Source: Scytalidium lignicola (lineage: Eukaryota > Ascomycota > Leotiomycetes). From it: DNA of 64,000 bases. The first letter of the stretch is position 1. Every line of letters starts with the position of its first letter. A program made the translations under genes and the position numbers. Positions 20,571 to 32,633 of this stretch are shown here, in pieces. The notes under the pieces were generated by a model. The model was not told the origin of the DNA, made no database searches, and was given only the letters and a program-made list of their open reading frames with translations. The stretch is from contig NCSJ02000040.1 of assembly GCA_002812745.2 (NCBI GenBank), forward strand, positions 62,001 through 126,000, given 5' to 3'.

Positions 20571-21862
20571 ATGAATTACCATCCGGATCAACAATGGCGC
20601 CCGGACTACCGCGTCTTGCACAACTCAGCGCACAAATTCGTGGATAAGCACAGCACGGATAGTGGAGATATTTATGCATACGCAAACGACGGTCCGACAG
20701 TACACAATCGCAAGAATGGGAGAGTGCGTTGGGCGAGGACGCCAGGGTCATGATCCCCACCACCTACGGAGTAGTGGTTTCAAGCATCCTAACCACTGAG
20801 GCAAATATGAACGATCAGGAAGAGGTAATCAGCAGAATCCGACAGCTTAACCCTGAAATCGAACACACCCATATTGAAAAAGTGCGGTAAATGCAATGGT
20901 CATTGAATTCGCGAGACCAGAAGATGCAAACACTCCGATCGAACAAGGGGAGCTTTTATGGGAGGGTTACCGGAAGAGGACCCAGAGATACAGCAAAGAA
21001 TGCCAAGCCGTACAATGCTATGGATACCACCGATATGACCATATTATGGTCGCCTGCTCCAGGAAACCAGTGTGTGGCTACTGCTCAGCGGAAGACCACA
21101 AAACCAGCGAACACCCAGACAAGAAAGATCACACCAAATTCAAGTGCCCACTATGCAAAGGATGACACCCAGCATGGTCTCAAAGCTGCGACCACAAAAA
21201 GAAGGTCATAAGCAATATCATGGAAGCCAAAAGAGAGCTCATGGAAAACCATACTTTCCGGTGGTAAACGTCACTCCAGGAGTGTCAGAAGTGAGCGCAA
21301 ACAAACACTCAGATAGCACACCAACGGAGGAGGCCCAGGAACCAGGAGGAGTACAAATCAATGAGGAAGAAGAGCCTCAGAGGGTAGCCCAGCCCCCAAA
21401 AACGCCAATACGAATTCCCAGCGAAGACTCTGACCTCTCACCTTTACCTACCACGCCTAAAACGCAGAGATCACACCAAGTAGAATAGGCAAGCAAGCGC
21501 ATGGAGGCCCTTGGAGACGGAAACCTAGTAGCTGTCCCAAGGCTGAGAATACGGGGTGGAAACACACCGGCAGTCATAGGGAGAAAGCGCAAGGCTACAG
21601 AAGGACAAGCAATGCCGGATATCACAGAAGAAGCCGTAGAACCCTCACAGGGTGTACAGGAAATCCAGGAAGGTGATGAAGGATCTGGAGTAGCATCCAA
21701 GAGCGACAGTCACCAGAGTAGTAGCACGTCAGCCACTGAAACCTCAAGCTCAGCAACCTCAAGCCAAGCTGAAGGAATGGAAACAAGGAGCTCAGCCAAA
21801 CAAGCTCTAGGACTGACCCAAGGCCAGCCCAAGAGGAGTAACAGCGGAATTACAGTAAACTA
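20571..21862 (+). pseudogene. LINE ORF1 (gag-like, zinc knuckles)
   Basis: Pieces in changing frames: an N-terminal stretch, then CYGYHRYDHIMVACSRKPVCGYCSAEDHKT and DKKDHTKFKCPLCKG, i.e. tandem Cys-x2-Cys/His knuckles of an RNA-binding gag. A Glu/Ser/Pro-rich tail follows to the TAA just before the ORF2 ATG. Frameshifts near 21160 and stops (for example TAG at 21486) break it. The TAATG overlap at 21860-21865 (stop of ORF1 next to start of ORF2) is typical for such LINEs. Confidence 0.65.
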
Positions 21863-24800
21863 ATGCCAGAGCACCGATTCCAGATCAAAGTGTTACAGTA
21901 CAACGTCCAAAAATCATATGGCACTATGTCGGCATTGCTGTCTGACAAGGCTTCTAGAGATTTCAACATTATTGCCATTCAAGAACCATGGTTAAGCAAA
22001 ACCAAAGAACCATGGGTTACTCACAACCCGTCAAAAGACAGGTTTCAGGTGTATATGCAAACTACTGGAGATGCACCACATGCCTGTTTCCTCATAGACA
22101 TAACGAAAATCTACAAAAATACAATCAGAATCACAAACAGTGGATGTAACGTGATGACAGCCCACATAAAGACACAAATATACGGAGAACTCAAGGAGAT
22201 ATCCATTCACAACATATACAACCCCCATAAGCGGGAGAAAGAAGAAACCAGGCCCGGTTTGCAGGTGGAGAATACCAAGGGTTACTGACTAATAGTGCCC
22301 TTCCGCAATTGGAGCAGGCACTCAACAGATACCGAGACAACCCACAGATGGCAGTAGGGGACTTCAACCTGTAACATGAGATGTGGTTTGGCGACATAAC
22401 GGTCCAGAAGCCTGAGAAAAGACAGACTGACTTTCTAATACGAAAAATGGGAGAGAGTGGACTAGAATTAGCCTTGGAACCTGGAACGATAACCAGACCC
22501 CCAAACAACAGCCGGCAGGCTACTACTAGGAGAAGGGCAAATAGATCCTCAAACAACAGTCAACAACCTGCTACTGGGACATGTATCGACCTCGTCTGGG
22601 CTACACAAGAGATCCAGGACCGAATATACACTTACAAAGTGGAAAAGAGGCTAGATCACGCCTCAGACCACCTACCAGTAGCAACCATGATCGACATCGA
22701 ACCAAGGGCACCACCAGCAACGCTCAAAAAGGCATTCACAAAACTAGACCCAGAGCTACTGAAAAGAGCAGTAAAGGAAAACCTCCCAGAAGTTCAGGAT
22801 ATCTGTACAACAGCAGAAGTCGACCTTGCAGTTGCAAAGATCATAGAAACTCTGAATAAGGGAATAGAAGAGTCGGTCCCAAAAGTCAAAATAACAAGGT
22901 TCTCAAGGCCAGGGTTTGACGACAACGCGAAGGACGCAATCAGGGAACTGAAAAAGGCCAATCGAAGGAAACAACTAAACCCAACAGCAGACAACTTCAA
23001 AGCCTTTCAGGAGGCAAAAGACAAAAGGGACAAGGCAATATCCAAGTGCAACAGACAGATCCACCAGAAACTGGTTTCAGAGGTGAAGGATGAGCAAGGG
23101 CTCTGAAGATTAGCAAAACGGGCTAAAAACAGAGGCACACCTACTGCAGCATTTACCCCTGATATCAGAAGGAAGGATGGCACTATGGCACTATGGCAGA
23201 AGACCTAGAAGGGAAATGTGAAGCCTTCCGCGAAACGCTATTCCCAAAACCACCAGAGGTAACCTAGAAGATATTGAAGGCTTCAGATATCGACAACCCA
23301 AAGGCCAGTGGCCAAAAATCACGGAGTGGGAGGTTACCGAAGCTCTGAGATATGTGCCCCCAGACAAAGCGCCAGGGGAAGACGATATCCCAAACCGAGT
23401 CCTCAAAACAGTGGCCGAGGAGTTAGCTCCAACATTAACAGAGTTATTCAACGCGTCATTAAGGCTTGGATACTGCCTGGAACACTTCAGAAAGTCAGTT
23501 ACAGTCATCCTGAGAAAACCAGGCAAGCCAGACTACTCTAGCCCAAAGGCATACAGACCGATTGCACTCATGAACACGCTCGGTAAGGTACTGGACACAA
23601 TCCTAGCGAAATGCATCCAGTACCTTGCTGAGAAGTACTACATGTTACCAATCCAGCATGCCGGAGGCAGGAAGCTCTCGTCGTGCGAGCATGCGGTACA
23701 CATGTTTACAGAAAGGATTCATTCGATATAGAGAAAGAAGAAGGTGGCAAGCTTGCTTCTCTTGGACGTATCAGAAGCCTTTGACAATGTATCACATCAG
23801 AGGTTACTACACAACATGAGAAAACAAGGCTTACCACTTCAGTTAGTAAACTGGATGGCAAGCTACCTGCAAAACCGCATACTAAGGATCAGGCTGGCAG
23901 AGAGGACAGGCCCAGAATTTGTGATTGACACAGGCATCCCACAAGGATCACCACTGTCACCGATTCTGTACTTGTTTTATAATGCAACCTAGTCGAAGAG
24001 AATGGAGCACAATTCAGAGCAGTAACCAAAGGAGGATATATCGATGACGTCGGTATCCTTGCTGAGGGAAAAGACACAACTGAAACAGTAGCTTTACTGG
24101 CTACAATCGCACAAGATTGCGAGGAGTGGGCAGAAAGCATGCCTCAGTCTTTGCTGTGGACAAATTTGAATTGATGCACTTTATACACAAGGATAACCAA
24201 CGACGCAAGGAATTCGACAAAGAGGACCTAAAAAGGCCACTGGTAATCCTAACACTACCAGGGAGTACAAGATCTCCCCAAACAATCGAGCCTAAACAGG
24301 CTGTCCGGTATTTGGGGGTGATATTTGACTCAGACCTCAGGGGGCAAGCCCATGTGAAACACATTCAGGAGAGAGCCACAAAATCGATCACAGCCCTACA
24401 AGCAATTACAGGGTCTACCTGGAGAGCTACAACGGAAGAGATCCTGAGGCTGTACAACGAAGTAGTACTGCCTGTCATTACATACGCGTGCTCGGTCTGG
24501 TACATCCCTCAGGATTACCAGGGTGAAAAGACAAGGAGAAAGAGGATGCTACAGCATTAAATGCCTTACAAAAGAGAGCTTTATGTGTAGCAACTGGAGT
24601 CTTTAGAACAACAGCTCTAGTGGCACTGGAGAAGGAAACCTACACCATGGGCATCGAACCGCACCTGCTAAGGCTGTCAACGATATCAGTAGCTAGGCTC
24701 ATGATGAGCCCAGCTTACAAGGCTCTAGTAGCTACAGGTATCGTCCGGAAGGCAGGAGTACACCCATTATCCAAGAAATTGTCTCCACTTCAGAGACTCG

Positions 24801-26034
24801 AAGTAAAGCTGAAGGAGAAACTCGACTCAGAAATCGGACAGGTGGAACCGCTCACACACCACGTTGTACCACCATGGTGGTAACCCCCAGAGACAATCAT
24901 CATTAAAAACGCAGAAAATGCAGCACAGGAGCACGACAAGCTACGCAAAAATTCAAACTCGAACCAGATGTGGGTCTATACTGGAGGGAGTGGCAAAGAT
25001 GGACAAATAGGAGCAGCAGCGTGGTGCGAGGAACGTAAGTGGATGGCAAATGCGTACCTTAGGCTTGACAACCACAGCAATGTCTACGCAGCATCTCTCA
25101 TGGGAATCTCTGAGGCCTTAGGGCTAGGTTTGAGGGTAAGATCCACCATCAAACAAGTCAACATCTTCACCGAAAATCAAGCTGCAATCCTATCAGTGAA
25201 AAGGCCACAACTACAGTCAAGGCAGTATATCCTGAGGGACATAGCCCGAAAGATCAACCAGCTGCGCCAGAGCAATATCAGGGTGTGTATACGATGGATA
25301 CCAGCACACTCAGGAGGCCCAGGAGCGGAAAAGGCAAGCCAACTGGCGAAAAGTGTAGTTAAGAAATCGTGGGAGGTAGAAAGTACTATAATAGTTGCAC
25401 CAGTTGCACCAATTGCACCAGCTGCACCAGTGCACCAGCAACACCAGATACGTCACAGGGAACCTTTACAGCAACAACAGCTGTACCAGTAGCATCAGCT
25501 ACACAGGGGACAACTACTAGAACAGCCGCACAAAGAGCCGCACTAACCCAACCGATATATCGGTTAGGATTTGCAATTAAAAGAATAGTTAAGAGGGAAT
25601 ACTTTCACGAGTAGAAGACAGGATGGTCATGGGCCAAATCAGCTGCAGGGCACAGGAGACATTGGGGATTTGAGCTACAAAAGAAAATCGGAATTTTATA
25701 TAAGGGGATGCAGAAAGCTATGAGACCAGTGTTGATTCAAATGCGGACAGGCAAAATAGGCCTGAAGGCGTACCTACACAGAATCAACAAGACAGACTGG
25801 GCCTTTTGCGATTGTGAGGAAGATGACCAAACAGTACAGCATGTGCTAGAAGATTGCCACTTATTCGAAAGACAGAGAGACCACTACTTCAGTGATATAC
25901 ATACAGACATCAAAATCATTCTGGGACACCTGAAATACACATCAAAGGCAGTCAACTTCATGCTAGCAATTGGCCTCCTGGACCAGTTTAAACACTACAA
26001 GCCTGAATTGTACAGAGAGTTCGCGACGGAGTAA
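21863..26034 (+). pseudogene. LINE ORF2: endonuclease, reverse transcriptase, RNase H
   Basis: Domains in order: AP-type endonuclease (KVLQYNVQKS at the start, IIAIQEPWL, GDFNL at about 22360); a linker with SDHLPV; reverse transcriptase with KAPGEDDIPNRVLK, YRPIALMNTLGKVLD, LDVSEAFDNV, GIPQGSPLSPILYLFYNA and the catalytic YIDD at about 24040; RNase H near 24968-25360; and a C-terminal CDCEEDDQTVQHVLEDC. The RNase H acidic residues are damaged (YTGGSG for YTDGSG, TENQ for TDNQ), so it would be inactive even without the stops. Stops such as TAA at 22374 (DFNL*HE) and TGA at 23104 fit CAA-to-TAA and TGG-to-TGA change. A CACCAGTTG-type expansion at 25395-25440 interrupts the RNase H to C-terminal linker. 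Confidence 0.8.
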
Positions 26035-26376
26035 ACGCGTAGAGTATAACTAATCTTTCATCAAAAACAGACGCCAAGATCAGGGAAACCCAACGGAGAG
26101 CATAATGTAATACCAGGTACGATACAAGGAGATGGTCATCTACACTACGGAGTTAAGGGTGTATGGGTTTGAGTTATTTCGGGTTTCGAGCTTTTGAATT
26201 TGTTTCTTCTTTTCCTTCTTTCATCTTAATACTGTTGATTCTTTTGCCACTGGCAGGATCGTGGAATATTAGTGTAGAAAACTGTGTACTGTAGCTCGAG
26301 GAGTCTCTATAGGCACCTGATTAGGAATAGCCGAATATAGAGTATGATTGTAAAAAATATATAAAAAATGCACCAA
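26035..26376. other. Short intergenic gap, no gene
   Basis: DNA between the LINE stop and the first recognisable part of the beta-lactamase-like pseudogene. It may contain that gene's lost first exon, but I cannot read it. Confidence 0.3.
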
Positions 26377-27470
26377 AGTCTTGACCGCTGTTACAAAAAT
26401 GCAGTGCGTGAAGCGAGAGCAATTGAGCCAGGATGAGGACGTTTCCGCAATCCTCTTTGAACGGAAAGAACCAGAGATTCTGAAGTGGCTCAATGATACC
26501 GGCAAACCCTAATTGTCAAAAGCAACAAATAAAATCACATTGCGCCATTGCTGACACATTTGAGTGGTATGGGATATAAGTTCCTGTCTCCCGAATTCCA
26601 ACGATAGCAAGAGTGGCAGGGGCTGCAGCCAGGTGCCATCGACGAGCGCATTATAAGTTTGACCTCATTCAAAGTCGGTATTACTTCTTACTCTTTACCT
26701 TTTCTGTAGATAGAACACATGTTCATGCCTCTATTATACGAACCCGGTGATGGCTAGGCATATAGCTGCGCCATTGATTGGGTTGGGCTGATGGTCGAGT
26801 GAGTGAATGGAGGTATGCGTCTTGGCGATTATATGAAGAAGTATATTCGGGAGCCGCTTGGAATGGCTTTGACGGGCTTTTGCCCAGCAGAGAATAAGAA
26901 CATTCACCGCTGGTTATGTCCGACAACGGAAAGGACTCTTACAGACGAGCTTATTCTAGGAGCTCTATACTTAGTTGAGACTTCCCAGGATGATCTAGGC
27001 GGGGAGGGATTGTACAGCTCTGCCACTGATTATGTGAAAGTGCTGATTTCATTACTCAAAAACGATGGAGTGCTCCTCAAGCTGCAGACCATAAAAAGTA
27101 TGTTCGAACCTCAACTTCTGGATGACAAGCACCTCTCAGTGGTAATGGAGCCCCAGGTAGGACTAGGGTACAGATCTGGCGTCAAGAGTCCGGCATGGAA
27201 TTTTGACTTGGGTGGACTCCTGGACATGGACGATGTGGGTGGTATTTGCAAGTAGGGTACCATGACTTGGGGAGGCTATCCAAATCTCTACTGGGTGCGT
27301 TCCACCTCTCCCATTGTCTTCTCTGCTCAAGCTGACGGCTGCAGTGGATCGATCCCGTAGCAGAGACCTGTGGTCTGTACACCTCGCAACTTCTCCCTTC
27401 GGCAGATCCAGCGTCAAGTGCTCTCGCACTGGACTTTCGAAGAGAGATCTTTGGGCGTAATGGAGCATGA
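26377..27470 (+). pseudogene. Beta-lactamase/LovD-like serine hydrolase or acyltransferase, RIP-decayed
   Basis: Remnant of a fungal class-C beta-lactamase-fold protein (the family of LovD-type acyltransferases and esterases). Readable parts in order: LTAVTKMQCVKREQLSQDED, EILKWLNDTGKP, KATNKITLRH then a frameshift, LLTHLSGMGYKFLSPEFQR, YEPGDG-stop-AYSCAIDWVGLMVE-stop-VNGGMRLGDYMKKYIREPLGM, DDLGGEGLYSSATDYVKVL, LGGLLDMDDVGG, then TMTWGGYPNLYW. A 49-bp intron (27293-27341) follows, and then WIDPVAETCGLYTSQLLP to a normal TGA at 27468. The N-terminal SxxK nucleophile segment is lost. The stops inside GDGWAY and VERVNG fit TGG-to-TAG and CGA-to-TGA. It cannot make a full protein. Confidence 0.75.
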
Positions 27471-28182
27471 GGTCAGAACACCTGGGGCATTGTAGTCAGC
27501 GAGATGACTCGCATCGCTAGCCTCTCCAGCGCTCGTGGGCCAGGGGTTTGTCCGCCCAGAGAGACGGTGAATCGCCTCCTTTATGATGATGACGTGTTTG
27601 TGCATGATATGGGGCAGACAACGACGGAGATAAGATGGAAACATTTCGACATATCACTAGAGACCAACCCGTAGCCTTCCTGATGCCGACGCGACAGGTT
27701 TAGAATTGTTACTGTGTACAGGTTATGGTGGAGTGGGCACATATGCAAGTAACTGAATTGGATTTAGCTCCACGCCATTAACGCTACTGAATCAACTATA
27801 GCTGCAATGGGCAAATTCTACCTTATATAGGCTTTAAGAACAGTTGTCTCATATTTCAACCGTGAGCAAAGAGCAACCATATTAACAAGCTCCGATTACG
27901 TGTAAGTGTGTACCATGGGCCACAAGACTTTGGCCTCGGACTGCTTCGTCTGCTAGTGGCTGTGGGCCCGCATCATCGAGCCGCGGACCTCCTGGAATCC
28001 ACAGTTGGGTTTATTGAGGTACAGCATTTCGGACTTAAATTACAGCTTTCGGATTTAAATTACAGCTATGAGTGTTCCAACGGATAATGCTGTTACAACC
28101 ATTTGGGTATTTAAACAGAGGCGTTGTTCCTTCTCCATTTATCTATCTACAGTCTTCATTGTCTAGACAATTCACTTGAATT
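27471..28182. promoter_or_regulatory. Upstream region of the alcohol dehydrogenase gene
   Basis: No gene. A direct repeat of TTCGGAYTTAAATTACAGCT lies at 28027-28066, about 120-155 bp upstream of the ATG; it could be a tandem regulatory site. The ATG is preceded by a pyrimidine-rich stretch at 28121-28165. Confidence 0.4.
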
Positions 28183-29454
28183 ATGGCTCAGTCACTCCCC
28201 AAGACATACCAGGCCAGTAAGTAATCCGTCTCTCTCAGCTGTTTTGATTTCAACTATCGCAGTTCTGCATTTGCTAACTTTGACTGGTTGTTTTGCTGTT
28301 TTACAGTCCAATGTGCCGAAGCCAATGGGTCGTGGAATGTTGTCACTGTGCCTATGCGAGATCCTGCGCCGAACGAGGTGCTGATTCGCGTGCATGCATC
28401 GGGCATATGTGGCTCTGACCATTTCTTGAGAATCGGCGCGTGGCCTGGAATCCAGTATCCCCGAATTCCTGGGCATGAGGTCATCGGCCGTATCGCCGGC
28501 GTGGGTGCGGAATTGCAGAACGGTGCAAACAAGGACCGCTTCAAGATCGGTGCCTTGGTCGGCGTTGGTTGGAACGGTGGCTACTGTACACAGTGCGACT
28601 ATTGCCGGAAGGGGGAGTTCTGGACCTGTCGTAACGCCAATGTCACTGGTTTCACGCATGATGGCGGCCACGCCGAATACATGTTTACCCCTCACACAGC
28701 TGTCATCTCTCTACCAGAGGAAGTGCTGCAGAATTCATCGTACGCTGAACTTGCTCCTCTATGCTGCGCCGGTGTCACAGTCTTCCATGCCATTCTCACC
28801 TCCAAATGGTCCCCCGGTGATATCTGCCTGGTTCAGGGATTGGGTGGATTAGGCCATCTGGCGGTCCAATATGCCGCCAAACTAGGTTTGAGGGTAAAGT
28901 GCACGAGTATGTTTCTGTTTAAATAGCAGCAGTGCTGATTCTTGTCGAAGGTGTACGCTGTCTCGTCGGGTTCGTCAAAACGTGATCTTGCCATGACCTT
29001 GGGGGCCGTCGGATACGTGGACTCGAGCAAAGAAGATGTGGTTGAGGTCATGCAGTCTCTTGGTGGTGCGAAGCTGATAGTCTGCACTGCCCCGTACTCG
29101 AAAAGCATCAGTGCCATTCTCCCAGCTGTGGCGAAGAACGGTAATAATACACAATCCGATTTTTATTGTGGCGCCTTTGACTGACATATCTGCTCTCCAG
29201 GTATGATTACTCTGGTCTCTGCAGCAGCGGATGGCCCCATTGAAGTCTCTAACCTGCTCCTCAACATGAGCAGGGTGACTCTCCGAGGCTACGCATGTGG
29301 ATGTGCGCCGGAGTCTGAGCAGTGTATCGAGTATTCCGCACGCAGCAGCGTCAAGGCGATGGTTAAAGAATTTAGCCTCGACCAGTTCACCGAGGCTTAT
29401 GACGGTGTTATGGACAACTCGGCCCGCTTCCGCAATGTTATTGTGTTTCCATGA
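28183..29454 (+). CDS. Zinc-dependent medium-chain alcohol dehydrogenase
   Basis: Cytosolic NAD(P)-dependent oxidoreductase interconverting an alcohol and an aldehyde or ketone. Four exons (28183-28216, 28307-28893, 28951-29140, 29201-29454) with three short GT..AG introns give 354 aa. Catalytic zinc ligands are Cys46 (GICGSDH) and His68-Glu69 (PGHEV). The structural zinc lobe keeps all four Cys (105, 108, 111, 119; CTQCDYCRKGEFWTC). The Rossmann motif GLGGLGHLAVQYAAKLG is near residue 190. After it, the second strand ends in AVSSGSSKRD rather than an acidic residue, which suggests NADP. The tiny first exon (MAQSLPKTYQA) is supported by a clean GTAAGT site. Substrate unknown; it resembles the ADH1/CAD-like branch of the family. 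The gene is intact, between a RIP-decayed pseudogene and an AT-rich region. Confidence 0.9.
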
Positions 29455-29667
29455 TTGATGGCGAAAAGAAAAGTGTAACGATGCAACCTCCATATGCGGT
29501 CGCAGGACAGGTGCGTGTGGAGCGATCAGTCGAGGGCGGCGGAAACAGGACTTTGGGGACGGCGGACTAAGGAAAACCTACAAGACTTAATAGGCTGCGG
29601 CTACTTTAATCGTTGCTGAGATTGCTAAAGTGTGATTTTGATGAATTTTAAAGTAAATTTTGGGGGA

Positions 29668-29700
29668 CTGGGTGGCCGGTGGGACCGGGAATTACGTTAA
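29668..29700. repeat. Solo pogo/Fot1 terminal inverted repeat remnant
   Basis: CTGGGTGGCCGGTGGGACCG followed by GGAATTACGTTAA. It matches, with two or three differences, the right terminus of the complete pogo element (38434-38465), including the TTAA after ACG. No partner terminus or transposase is near. Confidence 0.6.
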
Positions 29701-31392
29701 CCATCATTTCCAGCCATCAGGTATTTTCGCAATTAACATTAAAGTCACTTAAAGATTTTCTTTTCCTGTTTTCATTTTCGGATCACGGGGATTTTTTTAC
29801 TCATTGATCAAAGAGTGAGATAACTTAGTGGGTCTTTCATCGATGGAATCGCATTGAGATTATTTTATTCGTATCTCTGATATTTCAGGTCATAATTAGA
29901 TATTGGGCCTCTTCGAGGAGCTGAGATGCAGCGCATTTTATAATTGAGAGATAAGTCCAGGGCTTCACTGTGTATGGTTGGAGACTCTACTATACCCCCA
30001 ATAAGGTTACCGTGGCATTTGTATTCTACACGCCTCCATTGAATAAAAAAGATGGATGTCCCCTATTATAAACTCGTTGAAAGCTGCTTTCCTAAAACAT
30101 CTATGCGGATTAATCTATCTCCTCCGGAATAAGAAGCACCGTTACGTCTCACTATGAATATATCTTGCAGTTGTGCAATGAAATGAAAGAACTTATATTT
30201 AGACTTATTATACCAAACTAACAAAAGTCGAATCCGCCACAAATTATGTTGATACTATTGTCAAAATTACCGTTTGAAATCTTAAAAGCCTTGATAAATC
30301 CGTGGTGTCAACACTAAGTCCGCGGTTTTAAGTGTATGTACCTCGAAGAAAGCCATTCAGTATCGTCCAACTAGTGCTTGTTTCGCTAACCTCAACTATT
30401 AAATTGACTTTGACTGAATCTATATTACATGATTTGCATAATTATAAATTTACATAGAAGGGCGTCATTTCCATCAGTGTAGAAGACAATATATGTCGTT
30501 TTGGGTCATTGTACTAATTTAAATGTGATTAATATCACCTGTGTACGACCATTTTTGATACTAAAGCAAGTTGGTGTGTGCTATGCTGCAGTACAATAAG
30601 ATCTTACATATTAGCCTCATAAGAAGTTGAATGATCATGAAAGGAATCGGCTGAACTAATGCCCGAAGGAAGCTTAAATTTATCCCAGCATTTATTAGTG
30701 ATACGAATAAGGTTTCTTAGGTGGAAGTCTTTGTAATGCTTAGATCTGATTCAAAATCACCACCATTTTGCGAAAATGCGCATCCAAATTAGAGTGACGC
30801 CGGTCTTAAAGTTCGGAGATAGCGAGATTTCCTTCCATGTGCATGAAGACGTGCATATCAAACTCCGCCCCCATATCCAAATTCCCGGAACTTGCGAAAA
30901 TAATTAATGTTAAACTGGCTAAGCTTTTATTAGGCTGCAGATTCTCTAAGTGAAATTAAGATGACGTTTCGGTAATTAACAGCGTCGTATAAACCGTACT
31001 ACCTTCAGCACTCCATAGGATGAGCTTACGTAGCAACGGTGGCTCTGCATCTATGATGCAATGGCACTTTCAACTTCATGTACTCTACCTAGTAGTTGCC
31101 CTCTGCTTAGTGCTTAGTGCTCATTTCCAGATGAATTCCGTTGTCTGCTTTTGCCTCAACTTCCATGATTAATGATTTTAAAGCAATAACGTTAGCACGA
31201 AGCGGCTATGGTGAATTTACTAATGAGCGGAAATGACTTCAAAGTCGGAATTTTTCATGCTCTTCAAAATGAGATAAATATTGCAGTTTCGCAGTCTCTA
31301 GCAATAAACCATTCAAAGATTATTGAGTTTCTCCCCTCTCTTTCTCGATATTCCAAAACAACAACCTCATTTGGGCCCGATATATAATCAAG
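29701..31392. other. AT-rich intergenic region, no gene seen
   Basis: About 1.7 kb of AT-rich DNA with only short meaningless frames. The last 100 bp is probably the promoter and leader of the TRI14-like gene. Confidence 0.45.
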
Positions 31393-32545
31393 ATGATATA
31401 TTCAGTAGCACTAGGGCTATTTTTCCTATTTACTTCTGGGTTTACTGCTCCTACGGGTATGTGTCCACCCTTCCATGGTACTTTCAACGCTTCTATACTC
31501 GATTTGTACCCTGAAAGTGCCGACTGGGATCCAGTCCACTGCAAAATATACTTTGGGTATGTCTCTTTACTAAAGTTGAAGCTGTCACGCTCTGACAATT
31601 GACAGACTCTACTACAATGCCTCCGTTGTTGCATATGACCCGTACAGCGAAGAGTACGAGCTCCTCACTTTTCCAGGAATCACCGGAAATCCCGATTACG
31701 CAATCACTGGTATAGATTGGGATGGAATGGGCTCCATGTACTTTTCAGCAACCGCAGCTTCTGCATTTTTATCAGTGACATCTGGAAATGCTTCGCTAGC
31801 TAACTATACCGGTCCGAATAGCGTCATTCGCTATGATACCAACGCTCACAGGATCAGCTGGATAGCAAATCTAGTGCCTATTCATAATGAGATCCTTCAA
31901 AGAACGGGGAAATTAGTTACTGGGTTTCAAGACACGGCAGAGGATGAACAGGGCAATGCTTTTGTTATTGGATCTTTTGGCCAAGTCATTGTTAAGATCA
32001 ATCGCAAAGGCACGCCTAGTATATGGTATGAGCCAAAAGATCTCGATCACACTCTCCACTCTGGTGGAATTATTAGAGCTGGTAACAAGATTGTTATCAA
32101 CGATCGTATTGCTAAAGGCTTAATAACTTTCGACATTGATGAGCCGTTGGGCAAGCCGATCTTTGTACACCCTGAAGGTTTCCCAGCCAATTATTCAGCC
32201 GGAACAGATGCCTTGGTTGCACCAGCAAAATTCGGTGGCAGCGTAATATTGTGGTCCGATGACTTCTATGGCACACGAGTGATTGGCACCAAGAATAACT
32301 GGAAGACAGCACAGTACTTAGGTTTGGTTCCGATCGATGAAGCTCTGCAGGCTCGTGGCGGATTCAACACTGATACATTTGTCGTTGGAAACACCATTTA
32401 TGCATTAACTGAATTCTTCCAGCAACCGGGGATCACTATTGAGACCACCAAAGATTTTACCATGGTGGATATAACAGAGTCGGTCGATGAGCTTGTAAGT
32501 GCATGGGGAATGGAATGCACCTACATGTTCCCCATGAGTAAATAA
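31393..32545 (+). CDS. Secreted TRI14-like beta-propeller protein
   Basis: Resembles the fungal TRI14 family, secreted six-bladed propeller-like proteins found in and outside trichothecene clusters; the biochemical role in the family is unclear. Two exons, 31393-31556 and 31606-32545, with a 49-bp intron give 367 aa. A signal peptide (MIYSVALGLFFLFTSGFTA) is followed by the family-like PTGMCPPFHGTFNAS and LYPESADWDPVHCKIYFG. Repeated propeller strands include ITGIDWDGMGSMYFS, NAFVIGSFGQVIVKINRKG and TFVVGNTIYALTEFF. Possible N-glycosylation sites are NAS, NYT and NYS. A GTAAGT at 32493, near the 3' end, could be an unspliced last intron, so the final 17 codons are less sure. No other trichothecene gene is in the window, so no toxin pathway is implied. 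Confidence 0.78.
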
Positions 32546-32633
32546 TATTATTAATATATGTTCTTATTTATTCACTAGCAATACAATCTTATTATGTTCT
32601 ACTGCATATATAGAATTAGAGAGTTACATGCAC

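Larger units (their letters stand above)
20571..26034 (+). mobile_element. Non-LTR retrotransposon (LINE, Tad1/I-like), degenerate
   Basis: Two-ORF layout: ORF1 with zinc knuckles, then ORF2 with endonuclease, reverse transcriptase, RNase H and a C-terminal Cys/His motif. It is about 5.5 kb long and carries many stops and frameshifts. No poly-A or A-rich tail and no target duplication were recognised; the 5' limit is the first similarity at about 20571. The presence of RNase H places it near the Tad1/I group of fungal LINEs, by family knowledge. Confidence 0.8.

Noticed and set aside
28183..32545. Secondary-metabolite cluster from the LovD-like pseudogene, alcohol dehydrogenase and TRI14-like gene
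   Set aside because: No synthase gene, a dead LovD-like gene, and 1.9 kb of empty AT-rich DNA between the two live genes; co-location alone is weak.
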